Source of the DNA: JAJXWB01 sp965246795
GTDB taxonomy: Bacteria; Pseudomonadota; Alphaproteobacteria; Rhizobiales; Beijerinckiaceae
Length of the DNA: 64,000 nucleotides
Assembly: GCA_965246795.1 (NCBI GenBank)
Contig: CBDFFN010000005.1
Location: 71,560 to 135,559, forward strand
Reading direction: 5' to 3'
Each line of letters begins with the position of its first letter. Position 1 is the first letter of the stretch. A program made the translations under genes and the position numbers. Below, piece by piece: positions 42,058 to 50,948 of this stretch. The notes under the pieces were generated by a model. That model searched no databases. It was given only the letters and a program-made list of their open reading frames with translations, and was not told the DNA's origin.

Positions 42058-43017
42058 TCAGATGCGCTCGATAATTTTTTCGCCGAAGAGGCCCTGCGGG
42101 CGCACCATCAGTACAGCGAGCGCGATGGCATAAGCGAGCCAGCTCTCGATTCCGCCACCGACCAGCGGCCCCCAATAGAACTCGCCCAGCTTCTCGCCGA
42201 CACCGATGATGAGCCCGCCGACGATGGCGCCCGGTACGGACGTGAAGCCGCCGAGGATCAGAACCGGCAGCGCCTTCAGCGCCACGACCTGCAGTGCGAA
42301 AGAGACGTTCGAGCGTGCACCCCACATGATGCCGGTGGCCAGCGCCACGATGCCGGCCGTGAACCACACGACGACCCAGATCTGGTTGAGCGAGATGCCG
42401 ACCGACAGCGCGGCCTGATGGTCGTCGGCGACGGCACGGAGCGCGCGCCCGATGCGGGTGCGCTGGAAGAAGACGGCAAGCACCGCGACCATGATGGATG
42501 CGATGATCGCTGCGGCGATGTCGATCTTCTGTAGCGAAACCACGCCGCCGAGCATTTTGATGTCGACCGAGCCGCTCGGCAGGCCGAGTGCCGCGACCGG
42601 CATCTCCTTGGGCTCGCCGCCGAACACGAGTTCGCCGAAGCCGATGAGCAGATAGGTCAGTCCGAACGTCGCCATGAACAGCATGATGTCGGGCTGGTTG
42701 ACGAGCGGGCGGAGAATGATCCGCTCTACGCCGAGCGCGAGCAGATACATGACGCCGAGCGCCAGCACGAGCGCGAGCCATGCCGGCACGCCTTTTTCGT
42801 GCAGTCCGACCAGCGTGAGGGCGGCAAAGACCATCATGATGCCCTGCGCGAAATTGAACACGCCGGAGGCCTTGAAGATCAGCACGAAGCCGAGCGCGAT
42901 CAGCGCGTAGAGCACGCCGCCGACAAGCCCTTCCCACAGAGCCTGCACGAACAGGTCGGGCGATGCGCCCATCTGCATGAAGGGGTCGATGAAGATGTTG
43001 TAGAGGAGGGTCATCAA
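42058..43017 (-). CDS. livH: Branched-chain-type ABC transporter permease LivH
   Basis: This is the second permease subunit, 319 residues, with eight or so membrane segments. Features include ALWEGLVGGVLYALIALGFVLIFKASGVFNFAQG, which is the canonical LivH start, the EAA-like loop GRALRAVADDHQAALSVGI, and a C-terminal GGLIIGVGEKLGEFYW segment. Its start overlaps the livG stop as ATGA. Confidence 0.93.
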   Translation of the reverse strand: MMTLLYNIFIDPFMQMGASPDLFVQALWEGLVGGVLYALIALGFVLIFKASGVFNFAQGIMMVFAALTLVGLHEKGVPAWLALVLALGVMYLLALGVERIILRPLVNQPDIMLFMATFGLTYLLIGFGELVFGGEPKEMPVAALGLPSGSVDIKMLGGVVSLQKIDIAAAIIASIMVAVLAVFFQRTRIGRALRAVADDHQAALSVGISLNQIWVVVWFTAGIVALATGIMWGARSNVSFALQVVALKALPVLILGGFTSVPGAIVGGLIIGVGEKLGEFYWGPLVGGGIESWLAYAIALAVLMVRPQGLFGEKIIERI

Positions 43018-43808
43018 TGCGCGACCCCGAGATAGGCGTCGATCACGCGCTGATCGGCCTTCACGGCATCCGGTACGCCGTCGGCGATCTTGTGCCCGTA
43101 TTCCAGCACGACGATGCGGTCGGACAGGTCCATCACGACGCCGATATCATGCTCGATCAGCGCGATCGTCGTGCCGTATTGCTGGTTCACGTCGATGATG
43201 AAGCGGCTCATGTCGCGCTTTTCTTCGAGATTCATGCCGGCCATCGGCTCGTCGAGCAGCAATAACTTCGGCTGCATCGCGAGCGCGCGGCCGAGTTCGA
43301 CGCGCTTCTGCAAACCGTAGGGCAGGGTCCCGACCGGCGCCTTGCGGATATGTTCGATTTCGAGAAAATCGATGATCTCCTCGCAAAATTTGCGGTGTTC
43401 AATCTCTTCAGTCAGTGCCGGGCCATGCCGCCACAACTGCCAGAAGAAGTTGCGGTGCATCTTCAGCGTTCGCCCGGCAAGAATGTTGTCGAGCGTTGTC
43501 ATGCCCTTGAACAAAGCGACATTCTGGAATGTGCGCGCAATGCCTTGCGCCGCAGCCTCGTGCGGACGCATGCGCTTGCGCGTCTTGCCGCCGAAGGTGA
43601 TGCGGCCCTTGTTCGGCGTGTAAAAGCCGTTGATGACGTTCAACATCGACGTCTTGCCGGCGCCGTTCGGTCCGATGATGGCGCGAATCTCGCCCTGCCG
43701 CACGTCGAACGAAACGTCGGTGATTGCCTTTACGCCGCCGAAGGCGAGCGACACGCCTTCGACTGTCAAAAGAGTCTCGCTGCTTTTTAACTCCACCGCT
43801 TCACTCAT
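43014..43808 (-). CDS. livG: Branched-chain-type ABC transporter ATP-binding protein LivG
   Basis: This 264-residue ATPase subunit has Walker A GPNGAGKTSMLN, the LivG-type GITFGGKTRKRMRPHEAAAQGIARTFQNVALF segment with the Q-loop, signature LPYGLQKRVELGRAL, and Walker B LLLDEPMAGMNLEE. The C-terminus ends IDAYLGV, the LivG/LivF hallmark. Its start overlaps the acyl-CoA synthetase stop as ATGA, coupling transporter and ligase translation. Confidence 0.94.
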   Translation of the reverse strand: MSEAVELKSSETLLTVEGVSLAFGGVKAITDVSFDVRQGEIRAIIGPNGAGKTSMLNVINGFYTPNKGRITFGGKTRKRMRPHEAAAQGIARTFQNVALFKGMTTLDNILAGRTLKMHRNFFWQLWRHGPALTEEIEHRKFCEEIIDFLEIEHIRKAPVGTLPYGLQKRVELGRALAMQPKLLLLDEPMAGMNLEEKRDMSRFIIDVNQQYGTTIALIEHDIGVVMDLSDRIVVLEYGHKIADGVPDAVKADQRVIDAYLGVAH

Positions 43809-45793
43809 GCCGCGCGATCGCGCGCCGGGGCGGTGGTAGTCGCCGGCGCTCCATCCATGTCGGCGATGAGAATACGCGCCGACAGCACACCCTTGCGCCC
43901 GTCTTCGAACACGACGTCAGTCGCGACATCGACGGTCTGCGCGCCGTCGTAGAAACCGGCGATAAGCGGCGCATAGCGCTCGGCGATGAAGCCGCGCCGC
44001 ACTTTTTGCGTGCGCGTCAGCTCGCCATCGTCGGCGTCGAGTTCCTTATGCAAGACAAGGAAGCGCTTGATCTGCGCACCTGCCATTTTCGGCTCGCGCG
44101 CGAGAGAGCGGTTCGTCTCTTCCACATGCGTGCGAAGAATTTCATAGACGCGGGGGTGCGCGGCAAGCTCCTGATACGACGCGTAAGAAACACCGTTACG
44201 CTCTGCCCAATTGCCGACCGCGGCAAGGTCGATGTTCAGCATCACGGTGACAGCGTCGCGGCCGTCGCCGAACGCTACCGCCTCTTTAATATTCGGGAAA
44301 AACTTCAGTTTGTTTTCGATGAACTTCGGCGCGAACAGCGTGCCGTCCACCAGCTTGCCAACATCCTTCGCGCGATCGAGAATGCGCAGCTGGCCGTCGC
44401 TTTCGAAGAAGCCGGCGTCGCCCGTGCGGACGTAGCCATCCGGCGTCATCGCATCGGCCGTCTTCTCAGGTTCGTTGTGATAGCGCAGGAACTGGCCGGG
44501 TGAACGAAACAAAACTTCGCCGTCATCCGCGATACGGATGTCGACATTCGGCGCCGCCGGGCCGACCGTGTCGGAGCGCACGCCGCCATCGGCCTGCGCC
44601 GTCACGTAGAGGTAGGCTTCGGTCTGGCCGTAGAGCTGCTTCACGTTGAGACCGATGGATCGGTAGAACGCAAAGAGTTCGGCGCCCACCGCCTCGCCCG
44701 CCGTGTAAGCAATCCTCACGCGTGAAAAACCGAGAACGTTCTTCAGCGGTCCGTAGATGAGCCATTCGCCGAACGCATATTTCGCACGCGCAAGCAGCGG
44801 GACACTCTTTCCGTCGAGAATGGCCTCGCCGAACTTCTGCGCATGCGCGAGGAAATATTTGTACATCGCGCGCTTGAGGCGGCTCGCATCTTCCATTCGG
44901 ATCGTCACACGCGTCAGCATCGCTTCCAGCACGCGCGGCGGCGCGAAATAGAACGTCGGGCCGATCTCGCGCAGATCGTTCTCGACCGTTTCCGAACTTT
45001 CCGGGCAGGCCATGCAGCCACCTGACACGAGGCCCTGCGCATAGTTGAGATAATTGTCGCCGACCCAGGCGAGCGGCAAATAGGCGAGCTGCTCATCGCG
45101 ATCCGTCAGGCGATCGAAGGCAACCGTGTCGCGCGCCGCGCCGACACAGCGTCCGGCACTGAAAACGACGCCTTTGGATCGGCCGGTGGTGCCGGACGTG
45201 TAGAGCATCGCGCAGACGTCGTCGGCATTTCCCTGGTCGACCAGCGCATCAAGCGCACGCGCCGTTTCCGGCTCTGCCGCAAGAATGGCCTGCGCCTCGT
45301 CGAGCGCGCTTTCCAGCGACTGCAGATGCGTGTGGTCGTAATCGCGCAGGCCGCGTTGCTCGTCGTAGAGAATATCGGTGAGGTCGGGCAGCTGCGTGCG
45401 GATGGCGAGCAGCTTGTCGACCTGCTCCTGGTCCTGCACGACGGCGATGTGAACGCCGGCGTCGGCCAGTACATGCGCCATCTCGTCCGCAACGGCATCG
45501 GCATAAACCGGCACGGGAATGGCGCGTAGCCATTGCGCCGCGGTCATCGCCCAATAGAGCGCAGGCCGGTTGGCGCCGACGATCGCGACCTTGTTGCCCT
45601 GGCCGATGCCGCGCCGCTGCAGCGCCAGAGCCAGCGCGCGGACTTCCGCATGGCACGCGTCCCACGTCCATGTACGCCAAACGCCACGGTCCTTGAGCCG
45701 CATCGCCGGGCGCGATCCGCGCACCTTCGCGTTGTGTCTCAAAACTTTCGGGAACGTATCGTCGCGCCGTTGATCGGCAGCGTTTTCAGCCAA
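43805..45793 (-). CDS. Long-chain-type acyl-CoA synthetase (AMP-forming)
   Basis: This 662-residue adenylate-forming enzyme is of the long-chain fatty-acid-CoA ligase type. It has AMP motif AMLYTSGTTGRSKGVVFSAG, linker motif YGQTEAYLYV, YVRTGDAGFFESDG, and the C-terminal ILDRAKDVGKLVDGTLF lid. It is the first gene of the operon and is coupled to livG. Members next to liv genes are often linked to uptake of aromatic or branched acids, so the true substrate need not be a long-chain fatty acid. Confidence 0.9.
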   Translation of the reverse strand: MAENAADQRRDDTFPKVLRHNAKVRGSRPAMRLKDRGVWRTWTWDACHAEVRALALALQRRGIGQGNKVAIVGANRPALYWAMTAAQWLRAIPVPVYADAVADEMAHVLADAGVHIAVVQDQEQVDKLLAIRTQLPDLTDILYDEQRGLRDYDHTHLQSLESALDEAQAILAAEPETARALDALVDQGNADDVCAMLYTSGTTGRSKGVVFSAGRCVGAARDTVAFDRLTDRDEQLAYLPLAWVGDNYLNYAQGLVSGGCMACPESSETVENDLREIGPTFYFAPPRVLEAMLTRVTIRMEDASRLKRAMYKYFLAHAQKFGEAILDGKSVPLLARAKYAFGEWLIYGPLKNVLGFSRVRIAYTAGEAVGAELFAFYRSIGLNVKQLYGQTEAYLYVTAQADGGVRSDTVGPAAPNVDIRIADDGEVLFRSPGQFLRYHNEPEKTADAMTPDGYVRTGDAGFFESDGQLRILDRAKDVGKLVDGTLFAPKFIENKLKFFPNIKEAVAFGDGRDAVTVMLNIDLAAVGNWAERNGVSYASYQELAAHPRVYEILRTHVEETNRSLAREPKMAGAQIKRFLVLHKELDADDGELTRTQKVRRGFIAERYAPLIAGFYDGAQTVDVATDVVFEDGRKGVLSARILIADMDGAPATTTAPARDRAA

Positions 45794-45853
45794 GTAATTT
45801 CCTCCGGCGGCGGACCTTATAGCAGCCGTTTGCCGGGCCGCATCCGACTTTCG

Positions 45854-46366
45854 TCAGACAGATCGGGGAGTTGTGCCGCGCGGGCGTCGTCGAAAGGGGA
45901 GCGCGAGCAGATGCCAAAGCCCGTAGCCGGCCAAAAGCCCGGCGCCGGCACTGATGAAACCTTCGCTTGTGACGGGAACCGCAGGCTCGAAACGGGTCCA
46001 GGCGCCGCGCGCAATTCCCGGATCGAAGTCGCGGGCGAGGAGGCCAAGCCGAGCGAAGGGGCCGGCGCGGGCAAAAGCCGCGTCCTGATCGGCAAGGCGG
46101 TCGCGGCGAATGACATTGTCCTGCATCGCTTCGCCCTGCCTCTGCACGAGCGTGTCGCCGTTGACCTTGAGCCGCGCGATCGCCGCGTTGCGGTCGAGCC
46201 CGGATTCCGTCGACTGGGCGTCGAAATTCGTGATGACGCGGCCGAGTTCGTCGAGCGCACCGCCAAGCCGCTGGCGGTACTGCTGCGCGTATTCCGGAAG
46301 CTGCGACGCCATCGTGCCCGCAAAAAGGGCAAAGGCGAGAGCGAGACGGCGGACGAGAAAGAGCAT
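45854..46366 (-). CDS. DUF2937 membrane protein
   Basis: This 170-residue protein has an N-terminal hydrophobic segment (about 5-22) and a C-terminal one (about 137-157), with the DUF2937 pattern QLPEYAQQYRQRLGGALDELGRVI between. The central part is a helical periplasmic or cytoplasmic domain with many charged residues. No function is established for the family. It stands alone between the acyl-CoA synthetase and the FAD oxidase. Confidence 0.8.
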   Translation of the reverse strand: MLFLVRRLALAFALFAGTMASQLPEYAQQYRQRLGGALDELGRVITNFDAQSTESGLDRNAAIARLKVNGDTLVQRQGEAMQDNVIRRDRLADQDAAFARAGPFARLGLLARDFDPGIARGAWTRFEPAVPVTSEGFISAGAGLLAGYGLWHLLALPFRRRPRGTTPRSV

Positions 46367-46413
46367 GAGCGGCTAACGCGGATACGAGTTCGGAGTTTGC
46401 GCCGCCCCTGCTT

Positions 46414-47838
46414 TTAACCCGCCAGCATCTTGCCAGGGTTCATGATGTTGCCGGGATCGAGGGCGGCCTTGATGCGCGCCATCACGTCGAGCGTGTCGGC
46501 CGAATGCTCCTCATGCATGTATTTGATCTTCGCCTGCCCGATGCCGTGCTCGCCGCTGCAGGTGCCACCCATCGCCAGGCCGCGCCGCACGAGACGTTCG
46601 GTGAAATCCTTCACGCGCTGCACCTCGTCGGGGTCGCGCATGTCGAGCAGCGGCCCGCAATGGAAATTGCCGTCGCCCACGTGGCCGACGATCGGCGCGA
46701 CGATGCCGTGCTCGGCCGCATCGGCCTGCGTCTCCGTCACGCAATCCGCGAGTTTTGAGATCGGCACACAGATGTCGGTCGAGAAGCCGGTCTGTTCGGG
46801 ATAGGTTTTCAACGTCTGGTGCGCCCAGTAGACGTCATGGCGGGCCTGCCAGAGCCGTGTGCGTTCTTCCGGCGTCGCCGCCCAGTGGAACGGACCCGCA
46901 CCATTGGCTTCCGCCAGTTCCTTGAACCGCTCGACTTGTTCGGCGACGCCTGTCGGCGTGCCGTGGAATTCGAGAAACAGCATTGGCGCTTCGGTGAGGC
47001 CAAGCTTCGAGTAATTATTGAAAGACCGAACCGTCAGCTCGTCGCAAAGCTCGATGCGCGCGATCGGTATGCCGGTTTGGATCGTCTCGATCACCGTGTC
47101 GCAGGCGACCTTCACGCTCGGAAATTGACAGGTCGCGGCGGATATGGCCTCCGGGATGCCGTAGAGCTTCAGCGTGATTTCGGTGACGATGCCGAGCGTG
47201 CCTTCGCTGCCGACGAAGAGCCGTGTGAGATCATAGCCGGCCGACGATTTCTTCGCACGCCGCGCGGTCTTTATGACGCGTCCGTCCGCCAGCACGACGG
47301 TCAACGCCATCACGTTGTCTTTCATCGTGCCGTAGCGCACCGCATTGGTGCCGGATGCGCGCGTCGCCGTCATGCCGCCGATCGAAGCGTCCGCGCCGGG
47401 ATCGATCGGGAAGAACAGGCCGGTGTCGCGTAAAAGCTCGTTGAGCTTCTTGCGCGTGATGCCGGGCTGCACGATGCAGTCGAGGTCCTCGGCATGCACT
47501 TCGAGCAGCTCGTTCATCTGGGTGAGATCGACGCAGACGCCGCCATACGGCGCGTTGACATGACCTTCGAGCGACGTGCCCGTCCCGTAGGCGATGACGG
47601 GCATGTCGTGTTTCGCGCAGAGTTTGACGATATCCGCGACTTCTTCCGTCGAATGCGGATAGACGACCGCGTCTGGCGGCTGGTTCGGCGTCCACGTCAG
47701 CGTGTGGCCATGCTGTTCGCGGACAGCCTGCGATGTCACGAGCCGGTTGCCGAGCATTGCGGCCAGCGCCTGCGTGACGGCTTCGATCGTCTCGGGTGAT
47801 GGCTTTCTCGCCATGCGGATCGGCGTCATGTCGTTCAT
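46414..47838 (-). CDS. FAD-linked oxidase (D-lactate/glycolate dehydrogenase type)
   Basis: This 474-residue VAO-family flavoprotein has FAD-binding VIAYGTGTSLEGHVNAPYGGVCVDL, the FPIDPGADASIGGMTATRASGTNAVRYG core, and C-terminal VGHVGDGNFHCG with GTCSGEHGIGQAKI, which marks the D-lactate dehydrogenase (cytochrome) and glycolate-oxidase GlcD group. It probably oxidises a 2-hydroxy acid and passes electrons to the respiratory chain. GGGAGGA precedes ATG 47838. Substrate cannot be assigned. Confidence 0.9.
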   Translation of the reverse strand: MNDMTPIRMARKPSPETIEAVTQALAAMLGNRLVTSQAVREQHGHTLTWTPNQPPDAVVYPHSTEEVADIVKLCAKHDMPVIAYGTGTSLEGHVNAPYGGVCVDLTQMNELLEVHAEDLDCIVQPGITRKKLNELLRDTGLFFPIDPGADASIGGMTATRASGTNAVRYGTMKDNVMALTVVLADGRVIKTARRAKKSSAGYDLTRLFVGSEGTLGIVTEITLKLYGIPEAISAATCQFPSVKVACDTVIETIQTGIPIARIELCDELTVRSFNNYSKLGLTEAPMLFLEFHGTPTGVAEQVERFKELAEANGAGPFHWAATPEERTRLWQARHDVYWAHQTLKTYPEQTGFSTDICVPISKLADCVTETQADAAEHGIVAPIVGHVGDGNFHCGPLLDMRDPDEVQRVKDFTERLVRRGLAMGGTCSGEHGIGQAKIKYMHEEHSADTLDVMARIKAALDPGNIMNPGKMLAG

Positions 47839-47895
47839 TTGCGTCCTCCCGGGACGGTGCTTTGGGCGCAAACTAATCGCATGCGCGTGGCGCGG

Positions 47896-48435
47896 CTATC
47901 CCTTGAATCCATCCGCATCCAGAAACGCCTGTTCCTCCGCCGTTGTCTCGCGGCCGAGGATGACGTTGCGATGCGGAAAGCGGCCGAACCGCTCGATGAT
48001 TTCGCGATGGATCGTCGCCCACTTCAAACCATCCGCATCCTCATCGGCGGTGTAGAGCGCCTCGCCGCGCCGCTGATGCTCGATGTCTTCGGCATGGGTG
48101 AAGGGGATGTAGAAGAAGCCCCGCAGCGGCTCTTCGTGTTTCTTGTCGAAACCGAGCGCGATGCCGCGGCTTGCGACTTTTAGCGCCCGCGCGTCGGTCG
48201 CAAAGGCGCGCGGCGTATTGCGGAACATGTTGCGCGAGAACTGGTCGAGCAGGATGAGCTGCGCGAGCGCCGTATGCTCGTCGTCCGGCCAGCCGAGATC
48301 GCCACGGGCGGCAGCCTCGTGGAAGGCGAGAAACCGCGTCCGGATGTCCTCGTCGAAGGCGGGATCGACCGTATACCAGCGCGCGCGGCCGGCCTGCACC
48401 CAGAAGGCGATGATCGTCTGTGCGGTCACGGTCAC
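47896..48435 (-). CDS. DUF924 family protein
   Basis: This 179-residue soluble helical protein matches DUF924: IIAFWVQAGRARWYTVDPAFDEDIRTRF, ALAQLILLDQFSRNMFRNTPRAFATD, and FFYIPFTHAEDIEHQRR. The family is widespread and uncharacterised, with a TPR-like helical fold. It diverges from uvrD and is followed by the FAD-linked oxidase on the same strand (57-bp gap). Confidence 0.88.
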   Translation of the reverse strand: MTVTAQTIIAFWVQAGRARWYTVDPAFDEDIRTRFLAFHEAAARGDLGWPDDEHTALAQLILLDQFSRNMFRNTPRAFATDARALKVASRGIALGFDKKHEEPLRGFFYIPFTHAEDIEHQRRGEALYTADEDADGLKWATIHREIIERFGRFPHRNVILGRETTAEEQAFLDADGFKG

Positions 48436-48540
48436 GGAACGTCCTTTTCGGGCGGCTTTCTAGCGCAGGCGCGCCGCCCGTGACAGACGCCCCCACGGAC
48501 CCCAGATTGGCGGGGACGATTCGCCTCCTGGACCGGCCTT

Positions 48541-50925
48541 TTGCCTGCTGACGACTACGATCTTTCCCCCTCACCCTCGCCCGGCGGCATCGCTGCGCGT
48601 GCGCTGGCGGGGCTGCGCAGTGCAGACGCCCGCTACCTCGCGGCGCTGAATCCGGAGCAGCGCGCCGCCGTCGAGGCGGTCGATGGTCCGGTGCTCGTGC
48701 TGGCGGGTGCCGGCACCGGCAAGACGCGCGTGCTGACGACCCGCATCGCGCACACGATCGCCTTGGGCAAAGCGCGCGCGCATGAGATTCTGGCCGTCAC
48801 TTTCACCAACAAGGCGTCGCGAGAGATGCGCGAGCGCATCGCGGCACTTGCCGGTCCGTCGGGCGAAGGCATGCCGTGGCTCGGCACGTTCCATTCGATC
48901 TCGACAAAGATTTTACGCCGCCATGCGGAGTTGGTGGGCCTGAAATCGTCCTTCACGATCCTCGACACCGACGACCAGATCAGGCTGCTGAAGCAACTCA
49001 TCGCGGCCGAGAATATCGACGAGAAACGCTGGCCCGGCCGTACGCTCGCCTGGGCGATCGACGGCTGGAAGAACCGCGGCCTTACGCCCGAACGCGTGCC
49101 GAAGGCGGAGGGCGAGGTGTTTGCCAACGGCAAGGGACTGAAACTCTATGCCGCCTATCAGGCGCGGCTAAAGACCTTGAACGCCGCCGACTTCGGCGAT
49201 CTCATCCTCGAATGCCTGCGGCTGTTTCAGGAACATCCCGACGTGCTCGCCGACTGGCAGCGGCGTTTTCGCTACATGCTCGTCGACGAATATCAGGACA
49301 CCAACGTCGTCCAATATCTATGGCTGCGCATTCTTGCGCAGCGCACGGACGAACGGCCGCAACCGAACCTCTGCTGCGTCGGCGACGACGACCAGTCGAT
49401 CTACGGCTGGCGCGGCGCGGAGGTCGATAACATCCTACGCTTCGACAAGGATTTTCCCGGCGCATTCGTCGTGCGGCTGGAGCGCAACTATCGCTCGACC
49501 GGCCACATCCTCGGCGCTGCCGCCAATCTCATCGCGAAAAATCAGGACCGGCTCGGCAAGACGCTTTTCACCGATGGCGACCTCGGCGCAAAGCCGACAG
49601 TCACCGGCGTCTGGGATTCGCTGGAGGAAGCGCGCGCCGTCGGCGAGGACATCGAGCAATCGCAGCGCAAGGGGCACACGCTCGACGAAATCGCGATCCT
49701 CGTGCGCGCGTCCTATCAGATGCGCGAGTTCGAGGAGCGCTTTATCACGCTCGGTCTTCCGTATCGCGTGATTGGTGGTCCGCGCTTCTACGAACGCGCC
49801 GAAATCCGTGACGCGCTCGCCTATCTGCGCTGCGTCGCGCAGCCGGCCGACGATCTCGCCTTCGAGCGCATCGTCAACACGCCGCGCCGCGGTCTCGGCG
49901 ATGCGACGATTTTGGAAATTCACAATCAGGCACGGGCGGCGCGAGTTCCGATGATCCCCGCGGCCCGCATGCTCGTCGAAACCGAAGAGTTGAAGCCGAA
50001 ACCGCGCGGAACTTTGCGCACGCTGCTCGACGATTTCGATCGATGGGCGAAACTGATCGACACGAAGCCGCAAGGCGAACTTGCCGAGATGATTCTTGAG
50101 GAGTCCGGCTATGTCGCGATGTGGCAGCGCGATCGCACGGCGGAGGCCGCCGGTCGGCTCGAAAATCTCAAAGAGCTCATCCGCGCGATAGAGGAGTTTC
50201 CCGATCTTGGAAGCTTCCTCGAACACATCTCGTTGGTGATGGAGAAAGAAGAAGCTGCCGGCGAGGCGCGCGTTTCCATCATGACGTTGCACGGCGCGAA
50301 AGGCCTGGAATTCGAAACAGTCTTTTTGCCGGGCTGGGAGGAGGGGCTTTTTCCCTCGCAGCGCTCGATGGACGAGAACGGTCGCGCGGGTCTCGAGGAA
50401 GAACGCCGACTTGCCTATGTCGGCATCACGCGCGCGAAACGGCGCGCGAAAATCTACTTCGCGACCAACCGGCGCATCCACGGCCTGTGGCAATCAACGA
50501 TCCCGTCGCGCTTTCTCGACGAACTGCCGTCCGAGCATGTCGAAGTGACAGAGGCGCCAAACGCCTCGCAGTATGGCGGCTATGCGCTCTCGCGCTTCGA
50601 GAACATGGACAATTTCAAATCTTCTTATTCGTCGCCGGGTTGGCAGCGCGCGCAACGCAACGCTGCCGCGACGGGCGGCGGCGCGCGTAATGGCTTTGGT
50701 GCAGGGCGCGCGGAAAATGAGACCGCGCGACGCGGGCCGATGACGATCGAAGGCGAGCTTGTGGCGAAGTCGTCGGCGACGTCGGGTCTTTCGCGCGGCA
50801 ACCGCGTCTTCCATCAAAAATTCGGGCCGGGCGCTGTGGCCGCTGTCGACGGCAACAAGATCACTGTCGACTTCGACAAGGCCGGCCGGAAGATGGTGTT
50901 GGAGAGCTTTTTGAAGGCGGGGTGA
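48541..50925 (+). CDS. uvrD: ATP-dependent DNA helicase UvrD/PcrA
   Basis: This is a superfamily 1A 3'-5' helicase used in excision and mismatch repair. The 794-residue protein shows motif I LAGAGTGKTRVLTTRI, Ia TFTNKASREMRERI, II LVDEYQDTN, III GDDDQSIYGWRGAE, IV LERNYRST, V TLHGAKGLEFE and VI EERRLAYVGITRAK. The C-terminus (about 735-794) carries the KFGPGAVAAVDGNKITVDF module typical of UvrD/PcrA that contacts RNA polymerase. The start is TTG at 48541; GTG/ATG alternatives nearby would cut into the conserved region. No LexA box was noticed. Confidence 0.95.
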   Translation: MPADDYDLSPSPSPGGIAARALAGLRSADARYLAALNPEQRAAVEAVDGPVLVLAGAGTGKTRVLTTRIAHTIALGKARAHEILAVTFTNKASREMRERIAALAGPSGEGMPWLGTFHSISTKILRRHAELVGLKSSFTILDTDDQIRLLKQLIAAENIDEKRWPGRTLAWAIDGWKNRGLTPERVPKAEGEVFANGKGLKLYAAYQARLKTLNAADFGDLILECLRLFQEHPDVLADWQRRFRYMLVDEYQDTNVVQYLWLRILAQRTDERPQPNLCCVGDDDQSIYGWRGAEVDNILRFDKDFPGAFVVRLERNYRSTGHILGAAANLIAKNQDRLGKTLFTDGDLGAKPTVTGVWDSLEEARAVGEDIEQSQRKGHTLDEIAILVRASYQMREFEERFITLGLPYRVIGGPRFYERAEIRDALAYLRCVAQPADDLAFERIVNTPRRGLGDATILEIHNQARAARVPMIPAARMLVETEELKPKPRGTLRTLLDDFDRWAKLIDTKPQGELAEMILEESGYVAMWQRDRTAEAAGRLENLKELIRAIEEFPDLGSFLEHISLVMEKEEAAGEARVSIMTLHGAKGLEFETVFLPGWEEGLFPSQRSMDENGRAGLEEERRLAYVGITRAKRRAKIYFATNRRIHGLWQSTIPSRFLDELPSEHVEVTEAPNASQYGGYALSRFENMDNFKSSYSSPGWQRAQRNAAATGGGARNGFGAGRAENETARRGPMTIEGELVAKSSATSGLSRGNRVFHQKFGPGAVAAVDGNKITVDFDKAGRKMVLESFLKAG

Positions 50926-50948
50926 GGGCCAATGCTTGCGTCCTTCGC

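Noticed and set aside
48436..48540. Search for a LexA box upstream of uvrD
   Set aside because: No GTTC-N7-GTTC or GAAC-N7-GAAC pair was seen.
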